Assembly: GCA_938041325.1 (NCBI GenBank)
Contig: CALIAG010000042.1
Span: 1 to 40,717, forward strand
Source of the DNA: an uncultured Saprospiraceae bacterium
GTDB taxonomy: Bacteria > Bacteroidota > Bacteroidia > Chitinophagales > Saprospiraceae
Length of the DNA stretch: 40,717 nt
Direction: 5' to 3'
Shown here one piece after another: positions 9,322 to 18,897 of the stretch. The position numbers were made by a program, and so were the translations under genes. Numbering within the stretch: the stretch's first letter is position 1; each line of letters begins with the position of its first letter. The notes under the pieces are model-generated. The model was not told the origin of the DNA and did no database searches. It worked only from the letters and a program-made list of their open reading frames with translations.

Positions 9322-9448
9322 ATTATGGATTTCAGAAAGTTTTCTATTCTTCCTTAATCAAAATTCGATCAATTGTCAATAAGGCTTTTGCTTAAAATTC
9401 AGTTTTTGAGACGGCCTTTATTTTTATATTAAGTTTTAATTGTCTTTG

Positions 9449-11776
9449 TTAATTGCGTTGTTTTTTCGTTAAAAGCCGAAAAGGTGTCAACAGTTTTTCA
9501 AATCTATTTACTTTTTTATTTGATTTATTATGGTAACTTTCTTGTTGAGCTTTTACCCCATTCAGAACTGCATATATATTAGGAATTTGAAATTCATCTA
9601 AGAGAGGTGTAATCATTTTCGCCTTGCGAATCTTTGTATGATTTGCTCGAACTACAAATAAATTAAAATCACTTTGATGCATCAAAGGAACAGCATCGAT
9701 TACCAAACCAAGTGGTGGTGTATCAATAAAAATAAAATCATAATCTTTTTTGAGATCATTTATAAAAGAGGTAGAACTGGGAGAAAAAATTATTGCAGAA
9801 AAGATGTCTTCCATACTTCCTGAAGGGATGACATCTAAGTTTTTCGTTTTGGTTTTCTGAATGGCTTTTTTAGCGGTAAGTTCCATTTTAATTATAGCGC
9901 TTAATCCACCTGTTTTTCCTGATATATCGAGCAAGTTGTGAACATCAGGATTGCGTACATCCATATCTATCACCAAAACTTTTCGATTCACTGAAGCAAA
10001 GGCCTTAGCTATATTTACTGTGGTATGAGTCTTCCCTTCATTAGAATGTAAGGAGGTAATAGCAACCATAATCCCTCTTTCCTTTTTCAGCTCTTTTTGT
10101 TTTAAAATTTCGAGATTTGTATAGAGGTTTGCAAATGCATTGATTGATTTTCCGCTGCCCTTTTTTGTTTTACTGATCGTTCCGATTATAGGAATATTCA
10201 ATAACTCTATAATGTCTTCTTTTGATTTTATAGTTGAAAACAGAAAATGGCCGAGAAAAGAAAGTAGGATTCCTGTGACCAAAGCGAAAAATATTGCGAC
10301 TCCATATATGAGTGCTTTATTGGGCCAAACGGGAGATTTTCCCAATCTCGCGGGATCAATGATTTTATGTCCGACGGCAGAAGCTGTTTTTGAGATAGCT
10401 AATTCCATCCGTTTTTCCATCATTAAGTTATATAGACTCTCGTTTAATTTTACATCCCTCTCTAAGACAACAATTTGTCTCTCCTTATTCGGTAAGGTTT
10501 GGATAGATTCATTGATTGATGCAATATTGGATTCGAGCGTTTCTCTCCTCTTCGTAATATTGATCAAAGTTTTATTTACACTCTCATGAATGAAAGTTCT
10601 GAGATTGTTGATCTTTGCATTGATCGTTTGAATTTCTTCACTTTGTTTAGTAAACTTTAATGCAAGGTCTAATTTCTGTAATTCTAACTTTTGAGTTTGT
10701 AGATAAGCATCACGAAAAACTGCATCACGAAGAGATTCAAAATTAGGTGCAAATTCTTGTAAATCATTGCCTGTTGATAAGAATTCAAACAATCGAGTTA
10801 ACTCCTCTTCTTGCATTGAATAGTTGACTTTTTGTAAGTCTAATTGCATGATTTCCTTTAAGGTCGCATCTGTTTCTTGTTTAGCATTTATAATTCCGTT
10901 TTCAGCTTTGTATCCAGCCAATTCACTTTCGGCTTTTTTTAATTTGGAACTGATTATCTCCAATTGATCATCTATAAATGTCAATGTCACTTGTGATTCC
11001 TCCGTAATTTTATTTTGACAAGATTCTATATAAGTATTCATTAACGCATTGACGAAAAGTTCTGCCTTTTCGGGAACTTCATGTTGATAATATACTTTGA
11101 TTACTTGTATTTCTTTGTCAATTGGCTTTATGAACAAATTGGATGAATTGATATCTTCTTGCAATGCATCTATGGTATTCAGAGTGAACATAAACACGTC
11201 ATCCTTTTGAAGACTTCCGGGTTTTGTTTTTAAGAATTTCTCTTCTTTTTCTAAAGTCAGAACTGCCTTGTCGCTAATAAATAGGCTATCAAATCGAATG
11301 ATTTCATTCGCGTTTATAAACTCTAAATTATTGCTAAATAAAAATTCTTCTTTGCCTAAGTATTTCAGATAAAAAGGACGGTCAAATGCCTCTTCACTTG
11401 AGCTTGCAAAATTAATTTTGAATGGACGATCAGTATAGAGTTCTTTGGTTCTTAACTCTCCTACCCTGTAATATGACACGTCAAAGTTGAGTGCTTCTAG
11501 CGTTTTTTCAATTAGAACTTTCGATTTAAATGATTCTACCTCAGTTAAAAAATTGTGAGACTTTCCACCGCCACCTTTTTCATCAAAAAGAACGTTTGCA
11601 TTTACACTATTGTCTTTTGTATCTATTTGAATTGCACCATCAGCTTGGAAAATAGAATTCGTGTACATAATCATACTTCTAGTCAAGGTAAAAGCTACCA
11701 CAACTAAAAAGATAGTTAAAGGAAGGCCTTTAATTATCGGTAGTACAATCGTTTTGAATTCCTTTCTTATATTCAT
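9449..11776 (-). CDS. wzc: Wzc-like chain-length determinant with C-terminal BY-kinase-like ATPase
   Basis: A 775-residue inner-membrane protein controlling polysaccharide polymerisation and export. Layout: first membrane helix about residues 11-36; periplasmic Wzz-type domain with long coiled coils (about 255-440, ending with a GNVR-type segment LERDVKLNESLYNLMMEKR); second helix about 488-513; cytoplasmic P-loop ATPase about 545-745. The Walker A region is SLHSNEGKTHTT (575-586), differing from the usual PGEGKS/T by the Ser-Asn. Walker A' is VLVIDMDVRNPD (600-611) and Walker B is DFIFIDTPP (680-688). The tail after 740 has a single tyrosine (Y748) rather than the tyrosine cluster that BY-kinases autophosphorylate. 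The gene lies 60 bases after the Wza-like gene, its expected partner. Confidence 0.9.
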   Translation of the reverse strand: MNIRKEFKTIVLPIIKGLPLTIFLVVVAFTLTRSMIMYTNSIFQADGAIQIDTKDNSVNANVLFDEKGGGGKSHNFLTEVESFKSKVLIEKTLEALNFDVSYYRVGELRTKELYTDRPFKINFASSSEEAFDRPFYLKYLGKEEFLFSNNLEFINANEIIRFDSLFISDKAVLTLEKEEKFLKTKPGSLQKDDVFMFTLNTIDALQEDINSSNLFIKPIDKEIQVIKVYYQHEVPEKAELFVNALMNTYIESCQNKITEESQVTLTFIDDQLEIISSKLKKAESELAGYKAENGIINAKQETDATLKEIMQLDLQKVNYSMQEEELTRLFEFLSTGNDLQEFAPNFESLRDAVFRDAYLQTQKLELQKLDLALKFTKQSEEIQTINAKINNLRTFIHESVNKTLINITKRRETLESNIASINESIQTLPNKERQIVVLERDVKLNESLYNLMMEKRMELAISKTASAVGHKIIDPARLGKSPVWPNKALIYGVAIFFALVTGILLSFLGHFLFSTIKSKEDIIELLNIPIIGTISKTKKGSGKSINAFANLYTNLEILKQKELKKERGIMVAITSLHSNEGKTHTTVNIAKAFASVNRKVLVIDMDVRNPDVHNLLDISGKTGGLSAIIKMELTAKKAIQKTKTKNLDVIPSGSMEDIFSAIIFSPSSTSFINDLKKDYDFIFIDTPPLGLVIDAVPLMHQSDFNLFVVRANHTKIRKAKMITPLLDEFQIPNIYAVLNGVKAQQESYHNKSNKKVNRFEKLLTPFRLLTKKQRN

Positions 11777-11836
11777 TCTTTGGCAAATCTCCCTCTCCTT
11801 TTCTGATGGGATTTCGAATTTATTTTTTAACTTTTT

Positions 11837-12580
11837 TTATCTTAATAAAACAGAGACTATTACTGCAGCACCTGTTAAAATACCGGCGATGATACTTGCC
11901 TTTTGCAAATTGTCATCTGATACTTTAGATTTTTCCGGAGCTACGTAAACAATATCATCCGGCTGTAAAAGAATATTTTTTTGATTCAATCCAGTTAATT
12001 CCCTGAAACTAACTTGTAGCTTGATAGCTTCACCATTTACATTTCGAATCACTTCAATTTGATCATTTTTTGCGTAAGGACTAAAACCACTTGACAAACC
12101 TATCAGTTGAATTAAAGATATTTGTTCGTTATCAATTGTATATTTCCCAGGGCTATTTACTTCTCCTAAAATTGTAACAAAATGGTTTAGGACTTTGATA
12201 TTTATGATTGGATCTTTCAAAATTCTTCCATATTCTTTTTGTAAAGAATAATTAGCTTCATTGATTGTAAGACCAGAAAGTTTTCTTCTCCCAATTTTCG
12301 GTAAATTAGCTTCCCCCTCTTCATTTAAAACAAGCCACTTTCCAGTACCTACATTAGAACTAAAACTACTATTTACAGACCCAATACTAAGGTTCTCATG
12401 TCCCCAAATACTAATGGTAATTTTATCTCCAGGCCTGATGATTGGTTCAGCTATATTTATAAATTGTTGGAAAGTAGAATCGGTAGGACTGACAAAATTT
12501 TCAGTTTGAAATAACGGTTGTGTGGTTGTACAAGAGGATATTAATATCATCGCTATAATAGCTACGAATAGAATTCTCAT
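11837..12580 (-). CDS. wza: Wza-like polysaccharide export outer-membrane lipoprotein
   Basis: A 247-residue polysaccharide export protein. The first 17 residues form a lipoprotein signal with lipobox ILISSC, giving a mature N-terminal Cys17. A Poly_export domain (about 45-125) includes IRPGDKITISIWGHENLS, and an SLBB domain (about 126-190) includes VTILGEVNSPGKYTI and LIQLIGLSSGF. It ends in a hydrophobic stretch (about 225-247, ASIIAGILTGAAVIVSVLL) that could cross the outer membrane, as the C-terminal helix of Wza does. It is shorter than E. coli Wza (about 380 residues), which is usual for Bacteroidota members. As the first gene of the leftward polysaccharide operon it probably follows the operon promoter in the AT-rich gap to its right. 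Confidence 0.9.
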   Translation of the reverse strand: MRILFVAIIAMILISSCTTTQPLFQTENFVSPTDSTFQQFINIAEPIIRPGDKITISIWGHENLSIGSVNSSFSSNVGTGKWLVLNEEGEANLPKIGRRKLSGLTINEANYSLQKEYGRILKDPIINIKVLNHFVTILGEVNSPGKYTIDNEQISLIQLIGLSSGFSPYAKNDQIEVIRNVNGEAIKLQVSFRELTGLNQKNILLQPDDIVYVAPEKSKVSDDNLQKASIIAGILTGAAVIVSVLLR

Positions 12581-13063
12581 TTTTTTGTGTTTGAGTGTGC
12601 GAACTATTTCTTAAATCGGGTATAGTTCTTCTAACAATTCAAAATAGATTTATTTCCTAGTATATAATTTTCTTACATGAGAATAAAGTACCATTCAATG
12701 TGTAGAAAAAATTATTCTAAAGAATAAACACCAGTATACTTATGTAATGCCATAAGAATGCCAATCCATATGTTTTTATAGATTATTAAGCATCAAGTAG
12801 ATAAAAATCAAATAACTTTAAAATGTATTTCATTTTGAGAAAGGATTCTCAAAATTAGATAAAATCAAATTTTCTTAACTACTTGTTTATCAGGGATTTA
12901 TAAATTATATTATTTTTTAAGAAAAGGAATTCTATTTAAAGGTTAAAAAGAAAAAATAGAAAGGCTAATTTGTTAAAGTTTGCTTTATCGCAAAAAAAAT
13001 AAGCAACAATCCATTGAATGATTGTTGCTTATTTGAATTTATTGAGAACGTTCGTTTTATGAC
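12581..13063. other. AT-rich intergenic region upstream of the polysaccharide operon
   Basis: A 483-base gap with no credible gene. Its left part must carry the promoter of the leftward polysaccharide operon. I looked for the Bacteroidota -7 element (TAnnTTTG) on the minus strand and found only imperfect matches, so no promoter is called. Its right end holds the intrinsic terminator listed separately. The middle part (about 12640-12960) is very AT-rich with runs of A and T and shows no tRNA-like or clear repeat structure. The length leaves room for a long 5' leader. Confidence 0.5.
12992..13034 (-). terminator. Intrinsic terminator of the PorP-OmpA fusion gene
   Basis: A perfect 15-base inverted repeat has arms at 12997-13011 and 13020-13034 (core AAGCAACAATC / GATTGTTGCTT) and an 8-base loop. 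On the minus strand the hairpin is followed directly by a run of eight T (12999-12992). The hairpin begins 29 bases after the stop of the gene ending at 13064. This is the strongest intrinsic terminator in the window, and it separates the surface-protein genes from the polysaccharide operon. Confidence 0.9.
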
Positions 13064-14791
13064 TTATTGAACAAAAATAATTTCTGCCCTTCTATTTTTT
13101 GCTTTCCCATAAACATTGTTGTTGGTATGCTTAGGCTTTGTTTCTCCATATGAAATTATTGAAATCCTATCCATGCTAATTCCTCTTTCAATAAAATAAT
13201 TCATTACCTCAAAGCTTCGCTTTTCGCCAAGAGCATGATTATATGCTGCATCCCCTTCTGCGTCTGTATGGCCACTTATATAAATATTGAATTCAGGTCG
13301 ATTCATTAATGTTTGTACCGCTTGATCCAATTGAGGCCAATAAATCGGTTTAATATAAGACTGGTCCGTATCAAACTCGACATGTACTTTTGGCAAACGA
13401 TCGTTTCTAAATTCACCTTGACTTATTGGCGAAGAGGATATTTTTGGGCAACCATTATTTGAAGCAACTCCTTTTAAAAATGGGCATCGATCTATCTTGT
13501 CAGAAACACCATCTTTATCTGTATCAGGACATCCTTTATGTTCTGGACTTCCTTTCAGAAAAGGACAATCATCTACGGAATCAATTAAGCCGTCTAAATC
13601 AGAATCCATGACATCCACAGGACATCCTTTATTTGATTTATCTCCAAAAAGGTTCGGACAAGCATCCTTAGAATCTATAATGCCATCTTCATCTTTATCG
13701 TTGCAACCATTGTATTTCCATAAACCAGGAATAAGTGGACACTCGTCAATACCGTTAGGAACACCATCATTATCACTATCCAATTTAGAATTATCTTCTG
13801 GACTTTGAATTACTTTAGGAGCAGGAGTCGCAGTACGGTTTTGTTTATCTTTATTGAAATAAAAAATTGCAGTTAATTCAATTGCTCCATTGCCATTTGT
13901 AGCGCCTGATAATTTTGATTTGTGAAGATCATAATTTAACGCAAAAGAAGCATTGTCAATGTCTATTCCGGCTGATAGTATTATAGCATCTTTCATTCTG
14001 CTTGCGATACCAATATTTAATCTTTTTTGTTCTTCTAATTTATAATTAATCCCAAACCCCAAAATAGTCTGTTGAGTAGAAGATTGTTTTGCATATTGAA
14101 AATTTCCTATTCCTGAAAGCTTTTCATTAAAGGGAATGGTTGATTTGATATGAAAAAAGGTGCGTGTTGGATAAATCTGATCTCCGTTATTGTAGAATGA
14201 AGCAGCAGCTTGATTAAGATGCGCCAAAGAAACTCCAATTTCATTTTTAATGGTTCCAACTTTATTGGTCCAAATTAAACCTGCAGTAAAATCGGGTAAA
14301 ATTTGATTGGTCTTGTCAAAACTTTCCTGACTTGAAAAGCTACCATTAAAACCTACACCTTGCTCGTATTGATTGTCAAATTGAAAGGCAGTTGGGTCAA
14401 AGCGTTGTTGGATGATTCCAACTGCAACCCCTGCTCGTAAACTATGTCCTTCTTGCGCCAATAGTTTTGTATAAGAAGCTTTTAATCTAATATTACTTTG
14501 CTTTAAGGAAGCTTCTCCTGCATCATTATTGAGGATATCCGCGCCCCATGAAAATGCTTTTTGCTTATTTTCGAAGCCAACTGTATAGGTTCTAAATCCA
14601 TCAGGAATAGACCACCATTGAGACCGATAACTCCCCATAATTTTAAAATCACTTGACATCATACCCACTTTAGCTGGGTTTGCAGCTGATGCATTCATTT
14701 CAGAATTAGAGAAATGAGCATCTTGAGCCTGACCCAAGTTGCACAATAGGAGTATAAATAGTATTAAACGATTTTTATACATGGTTCTCAT
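13064..14791 (-). CDS. PorP/SprF-like barrel protein fused to TSP3 repeats and an OmpA domain
   Basis: About 575 residues from ATG 14791. An open frame from TTG 14812 exists, but the later ATG (or ATG 14782) puts the signal peptide MYKNRLILFILLLCNLGQAQ at the N-terminus. The mature part starts with AHFSNSEMNASAANPA and YRSQWWSIPDGFRTY, the PorP/SprF family signature (about 25-320), an outer-membrane protein linked to T9SS and gliding. Then come four calcium-binding thrombospondin type 3 repeats (about 338-455, of the type DSDNDGVPNGIDECP), and a C-terminal OmpA/MotB domain (about 464-575) with SGHTDAEGD and NRRAEIIF, keeping the Asp and Arg that bind peptidoglycan. It lies 137 bases downstream of a CHU_C-tailed T9SS cargo gene, the arrangement known for SprB-SprF-type pairs. 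It has its own terminator. Confidence 0.88.
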   Translation of the reverse strand: MRTMYKNRLILFILLLCNLGQAQDAHFSNSEMNASAANPAKVGMMSSDFKIMGSYRSQWWSIPDGFRTYTVGFENKQKAFSWGADILNNDAGEASLKQSNIRLKASYTKLLAQEGHSLRAGVAVGIIQQRFDPTAFQFDNQYEQGVGFNGSFSSQESFDKTNQILPDFTAGLIWTNKVGTIKNEIGVSLAHLNQAAASFYNNGDQIYPTRTFFHIKSTIPFNEKLSGIGNFQYAKQSSTQQTILGFGINYKLEEQKRLNIGIASRMKDAIILSAGIDIDNASFALNYDLHKSKLSGATNGNGAIELTAIFYFNKDKQNRTATPAPKVIQSPEDNSKLDSDNDGVPNGIDECPLIPGLWKYNGCNDKDEDGIIDSKDACPNLFGDKSNKGCPVDVMDSDLDGLIDSVDDCPFLKGSPEHKGCPDTDKDGVSDKIDRCPFLKGVASNNGCPKISSSPISQGEFRNDRLPKVHVEFDTDQSYIKPIYWPQLDQAVQTLMNRPEFNIYISGHTDAEGDAAYNHALGEKRSFEVMNYFIERGISMDRISIISYGETKPKHTNNNVYGKAKNRRAEIIFVQ

Positions 14792-14928
14792 ATTTGATTC
14801 TATATATTCCAAAATTGAAACCCTTTTTTAAATACTTGAAAACAATATCATTATACATTTTGGAATTTTATCTTTTGTTCTCGCTTTGAGAATTGATCTA
14901 AAAATAAGACTGATTTTTATCTAATCAT

Positions 14929-17262
14929 TTACCGAATAACGGTAACCCTACCTGCTATCTGCTTGATTGTACCATCTGATTTCGTAATGTTAGCGCAATA
15001 AACATAGTTGCCGTTTTGAACAACTTTACCTCCATGTCTTCCATTCCATCCAACATCCTGCTCAGTAGATTCAAAAATCATATCGCCCCAATGGTTGTAT
15101 ACATTAAATACAATTGAATTTATATCTGTACCTCTTACAAATAGGACATCATTTTCTCCATCCCCATTCGGTGTAAAAGCAGTCGGTATAAAAATATCAT
15201 CAACTCCATCTTCTGGTTCCGGTTCTGGCTCAGGTTCAGTTCCAATATTTCTTACAATTATGAAATCCTGTTTTAAGATTGAATCTCTACAACCATTGGC
15301 ATCCGTTGCCGAAAGCTGAACAGAAAATTCTCCTATAGTTGAAAAAGTGTGTTCAGGGGTTTCAATGAATGATAAATTGTCAGGACTATTAGGGTCACCA
15401 AAATCCCAACTCACCTCTGACACATTTTGATTTAAAATTTGAAAGGCCACTGTATTTCCTGCAATGATATTTGTTACATCACTTGTAAAATCAATATTAA
15501 ACTCTGGTAAGACTTCTATTGTAATTGGTAATGAGATGGTCGTAGTACCTGTCGATGAAACAGCTTGGACTTGATATATTCCAGCTGTTGTAACCATCAA
15601 GGTTTGGTTAATTGCATTCCCAATTGGCCATCCATCTTTTAACCATTGGTTCCCCGATTCAAAATTTGATTGTAATTCAGTACTTCCACCAAAACAAATA
15701 TTTGGTGATCCATTTAAGGTAATAACAGGAGCTTCAGGATTCTCTATCACTTCAATAGAAACGGATTCTGAAATACCGTAACAACCATTGGTGTCCGACA
15801 CCTCAACAGTATAATCTCCACTTTCTTGAATTGTTATCGTCTGTAGTATTTCACCATTTGACCAAAAATAAGACTCTGCTTGACTTGAAATTAGAATAGC
15901 TGAATCTCCTTGAAAAAAGGAAGTCTCCCCTACAATAGAAATCGTAGGTTCTGGTAACTCAAATATGGTGACTGTTAAAGGACTGGATTGAAAAGTATTG
16001 CCGTTATCTTGAACGACGACTTTAATTTGATGAGTTCCTGCAGTAAGTCCAGTTGCAGTAAAATTTGGAGTGCTGCTATTTTGAGCTATTTGTCCATCCA
16101 CGTAGAAATAATAATCGTTGTAAACATCAGGCGATGCATAAACTTCTATTTCCTCACCCTGGCAGGCCGTTGGTTCTGCGTTTGCTGTCATTAAAACAGA
16201 TACGCCTTGGTTCAGATCAATTAGTTTTCTAACCAAATGATTATAAGCATCTCCGACAAATATTTCTTTTGTCAATGGTGAAACTGCAATACCAGTAGCT
16301 CCACTGAATGTTGCTAAAGTACCGACACCATCTGTGGCACCGGTTGTCTCCAAAGTTCCTGCAAAAGACAACACAGTTCCATCAGTAGAAATTTTTCGGA
16401 TCAAATAATTATAGCCATCGGCAACAAAAACGTTACCAGTAGAATCCACTGTTATATCCCAAGGGTAATTGAAAGAAGCAGAATTGACTGAACCATCATC
16501 ACTGCCAAGAGAACCATCACCAGCAAAAGTGGTCACAATTCCATTTTGATCGATCTTCCTAATTTTATGATTCCATTCATCTGCAACCAGAATGTTACCA
16601 TCATTATCAAGTGTTAATCCGTATGGTCGATTAAAGCTTGCTATTCCTCCGGGGCCGTCTGTATTGCCTGTAACATAAGCTGTCCCTGCGATTGTAGAAA
16701 CCTGACCGGCTGGATCTATTTTTCGTATTACGTGCGTAAGATGATCTGCAACGTATATGTTTCCATCTTCATCAGACTCTATCCCCGTTGGATTGCCGAA
16801 AGTGGAAGCTTGTCCTATTCCATCAGAGCTACCAAAGTTACCAGAACCTGCAATTGTACTTACAACCCCAGATTGCGTTACCTTACGAATTTTATTATTC
16901 CTAGTATCGGCAACCAAAACATCGCCATTTCTATCAATACAAATTCCCCAAGGTTCATTGAAAAGGGCAACGGTGGTATCGCCATCCATTTCACCACTAA
17001 CATTGGGTTGTCCTGCAAAAATGCTTACGTCTCCTGCGGGAGTAATTTTTCTAATCAAATGGCTCCACCTATCGCATGTATAGACATTTCCGTTGCCATC
17101 AACAGCAATTCCATGAGGATTATTAAACGTTGCCTCGAAGGCGGGTCCATCTTCGTATCCTGCAATTTCGGCTTGCCCTGCTACTGTCACTACGATTTGT
17201 GAAAAAGCATCAGAACCAAAGCAAAAAATAATTGCGAAAAATAAATACTTACAATAAATCAT
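14929..17262 (-). CDS. NHL-propeller/Ig/PKD surface protein with T9SS type B (CHU_C) tail
   Basis: A 777-residue secreted protein. The signal peptide ends near SDAFSQ (about 21). Six NHL repeats follow (about 24-360), each ending in a variant of IRKI-x-x-x-G-x-VSTIAG, which should form one six-bladed propeller. Ig-like segments follow (about 360-590), then a PKD domain with VSWDFGDPNSPDN (about 620-680). A PEPEPEPE linker leads to the CHU_C gliding-motility/T9SS type B sorting domain (last about 85 residues), starting IFIPTAFTPNGDGENDVLFV and ending in GRVTVIR. It is probably exported by T9SS and held at the cell surface; the ligand is unknown. It shares architecture and most of its sequence with the gene at 23277-25646. 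A PorP-like gene lies directly downstream and may be its export partner. Confidence 0.9.
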   Translation of the reverse strand: MIYCKYLFFAIIFCFGSDAFSQIVVTVAGQAEIAGYEDGPAFEATFNNPHGIAVDGNGNVYTCDRWSHLIRKITPAGDVSIFAGQPNVSGEMDGDTTVALFNEPWGICIDRNGDVLVADTRNNKIRKVTQSGVVSTIAGSGNFGSSDGIGQASTFGNPTGIESDEDGNIYVADHLTHVIRKIDPAGQVSTIAGTAYVTGNTDGPGGIASFNRPYGLTLDNDGNILVADEWNHKIRKIDQNGIVTTFAGDGSLGSDDGSVNSASFNYPWDITVDSTGNVFVADGYNYLIRKISTDGTVLSFAGTLETTGATDGVGTLATFSGATGIAVSPLTKEIFVGDAYNHLVRKLIDLNQGVSVLMTANAEPTACQGEEIEVYASPDVYNDYYFYVDGQIAQNSSTPNFTATGLTAGTHQIKVVVQDNGNTFQSSPLTVTIFELPEPTISIVGETSFFQGDSAILISSQAESYFWSNGEILQTITIQESGDYTVEVSDTNGCYGISESVSIEVIENPEAPVITLNGSPNICFGGSTELQSNFESGNQWLKDGWPIGNAINQTLMVTTAGIYQVQAVSSTGTTTISLPITIEVLPEFNIDFTSDVTNIIAGNTVAFQILNQNVSEVSWDFGDPNSPDNLSFIETPEHTFSTIGEFSVQLSATDANGCRDSILKQDFIIVRNIGTEPEPEPEPEDGVDDIFIPTAFTPNGDGENDVLFVRGTDINSIVFNVYNHWGDMIFESTEQDVGWNGRHGGKVVQNGNYVYCANITKSDGTIKQIAGRVTVIR

Positions 17263-17444
17263 ATTAATATTATTCTAAAAAGCTTAGTGCGTTTACTTGA
17301 TCGTAAAAAAATCCAGTAGTTTGTTTTATTTATTTCAAAAACAGTAATCAACAACTTGGTCTCCTTACAATTGCATAAGGAAGTTTCTAATTTTAAAATG
17401 GTATGTATTAGGTGTATAAATATTTCGTTGGAAAAAATGATTTT

Positions 17445-18587
17445 CTAATCCGCTTTCACCAGGATTGGTTTTGGAGAAGTTTTTTTCTCATCCTTGAGCA
17501 GCATTTTTTTATACTTATTTGCAATGACTTCCCAGGTGTATCGTCTTTGTGATATTTCGTACATTCTATTTCCTAAAGCTGCCCTTTTACTATCATCAAT
17601 AGATACTATATGATCTAATAACTCCTTGTCGGTTCTAAAATAAAGTGCATCGCCTTCTGTTGTTTCTTTGTTATACATCACGTCATAGGCGATGATTGGT
17701 AAAGATAAATTCATTGCTTCAACCAGTGATGGATTTGTCCCTCCTGCACTGTGTCCATGTAAGTAGATATAGCAATTGGAACGAATGGTATTTAAAGGTT
17801 CAAGTTCATAGATTGGGTCCAATAGTATTATATGAGAATATCTTTTGTATTCTTTTTTCAACCCAATTCCATATTCACTATTGTCCCAATTCCCTATAAT
17901 GACCAGTTGCAATTCTTCTTGTTGCGCCATTGCTTCCAATAACATATGAATATGGTTTTCAGGTTCAATTCTGCAAACGGTGAAAGCATATTTCTTTTTT
18001 AGAAAAGGATACTTCGAAATTGAATCTGTTGTTATGGGAACATATTGTGCTTGGTCTCCACCATATTCGATCAGATGACTTTGATAATTGTACGCCTCTT
18101 TCATATAATCACAAATCACTTGATTATCTGTGATAATAGCCTCTGCTGATTCTACTGCAAATATTTCGGAATACCTCAAGAAAGTTTTTATAAAAAAATT
18201 CCATTTATTCCTCTTCCATTCAATTCCATCAATATTTACAAATACTTTTTTTCTTGTAAAGAACTTTACGAAAGGAAGTGTCAAGCAGCCAGATACACCG
18301 AGGATCAATAATAAATCCGCTTTGAAGGCAGCATGAAATATTGATATGATATCATACGGAATACTTTGAATGCCATTAGCATGAAGTGGGATGTATTTGA
18401 GCTTGGCTTTTCGATATTTTTCAGGTCTATCTTTATCGGTATAAAACTTAGAACTACAGTATACTGTTATTTCGAATTCATCTTCAAGAAAAGGAATAAG
18501 TTGTTCTACAAGGGTTTCAAATCCACCGTATTTGGCTGGTAAACCTACCGTACCTATAATCGAGAGCTTAAGCTTTTTAGAATTCAT
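17445..18587 (-). CDS. DUF1972-type glycosyltransferase (rhamnosyltransferase-like)
   Basis: A 380-residue GT4 enzyme with an N-terminal DUF1972 domain. ATG 18587 (MNSKKLKLSIIGTVG) is preferred over a GTG 18 bases upstream because the family begins just before the SIIGTVGLPAKYGGFETLVE loop (residues about 9-28). The second domain has KYAFTVCRIEPENHIHMLLE and the family loop HGHSAGGTNPSLVEAMNL, which replaces the EX7E region. Members act early in lipid-linked oligosaccharide assembly, often adding rhamnose or a related sugar as the second residue. It stands alone on the minus strand, divergent from the WecA-like gene, with about 310 bases between their starts. Both may serve the polysaccharide operon to the left. 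Confidence 0.85.
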   Translation of the reverse strand: MNSKKLKLSIIGTVGLPAKYGGFETLVEQLIPFLEDEFEITVYCSSKFYTDKDRPEKYRKAKLKYIPLHANGIQSIPYDIISIFHAAFKADLLLILGVSGCLTLPFVKFFTRKKVFVNIDGIEWKRNKWNFFIKTFLRYSEIFAVESAEAIITDNQVICDYMKEAYNYQSHLIEYGGDQAQYVPITTDSISKYPFLKKKYAFTVCRIEPENHIHMLLEAMAQQEELQLVIIGNWDNSEYGIGLKKEYKRYSHIILLDPIYELEPLNTIRSNCYIYLHGHSAGGTNPSLVEAMNLSLPIIAYDVMYNKETTEGDALYFRTDKELLDHIVSIDDSKRAALGNRMYEISQRRYTWEVIANKYKKMLLKDEKKTSPKPILVKAD

Positions 18588-18897
18588 TTGTTTGGTATTA
18601 CGCACAAAAAATGCTAGTGGAAAATATGTTTGTTAGGCGCGTTTGAAAGCTTTATTACTTAGGAGGAATTATTTACATAATAAAGCATACTAGCATACTG
18701 CAATAACCATGACGTTTTTTCAATATGAAAAGAAGTTCTAATTATTAAACCAGTAAAATTCATGTAGATAATAACGAATATGAGATAGAAATCTGTCACA
18801 AGTTTAAACCTTGCATCTCTAGCATTGAATGAAATGGCTCCTTTTTTGCAAAAGTGTTACTAAACAGATACCCCAGAATTTTTTAACTTTTAACCAA

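Noticed and set aside
10140-10589. 149-codon open frame on the plus strand
   Set aside because: It is antisense to the well-supported Wzc-like gene, with no start context or recognisable domain.
12581-13063. Small RNA or riboswitch in the long gap before the polysaccharide operon
   Set aside because: Apart from the terminator at its right end I found no conserved structure; very high AT content makes weak hairpins meaningless.
16732-17202. 156-codon plus-strand open frame
   Set aside because: It lies antisense to the NHL propeller region; repeat structure explains its length.
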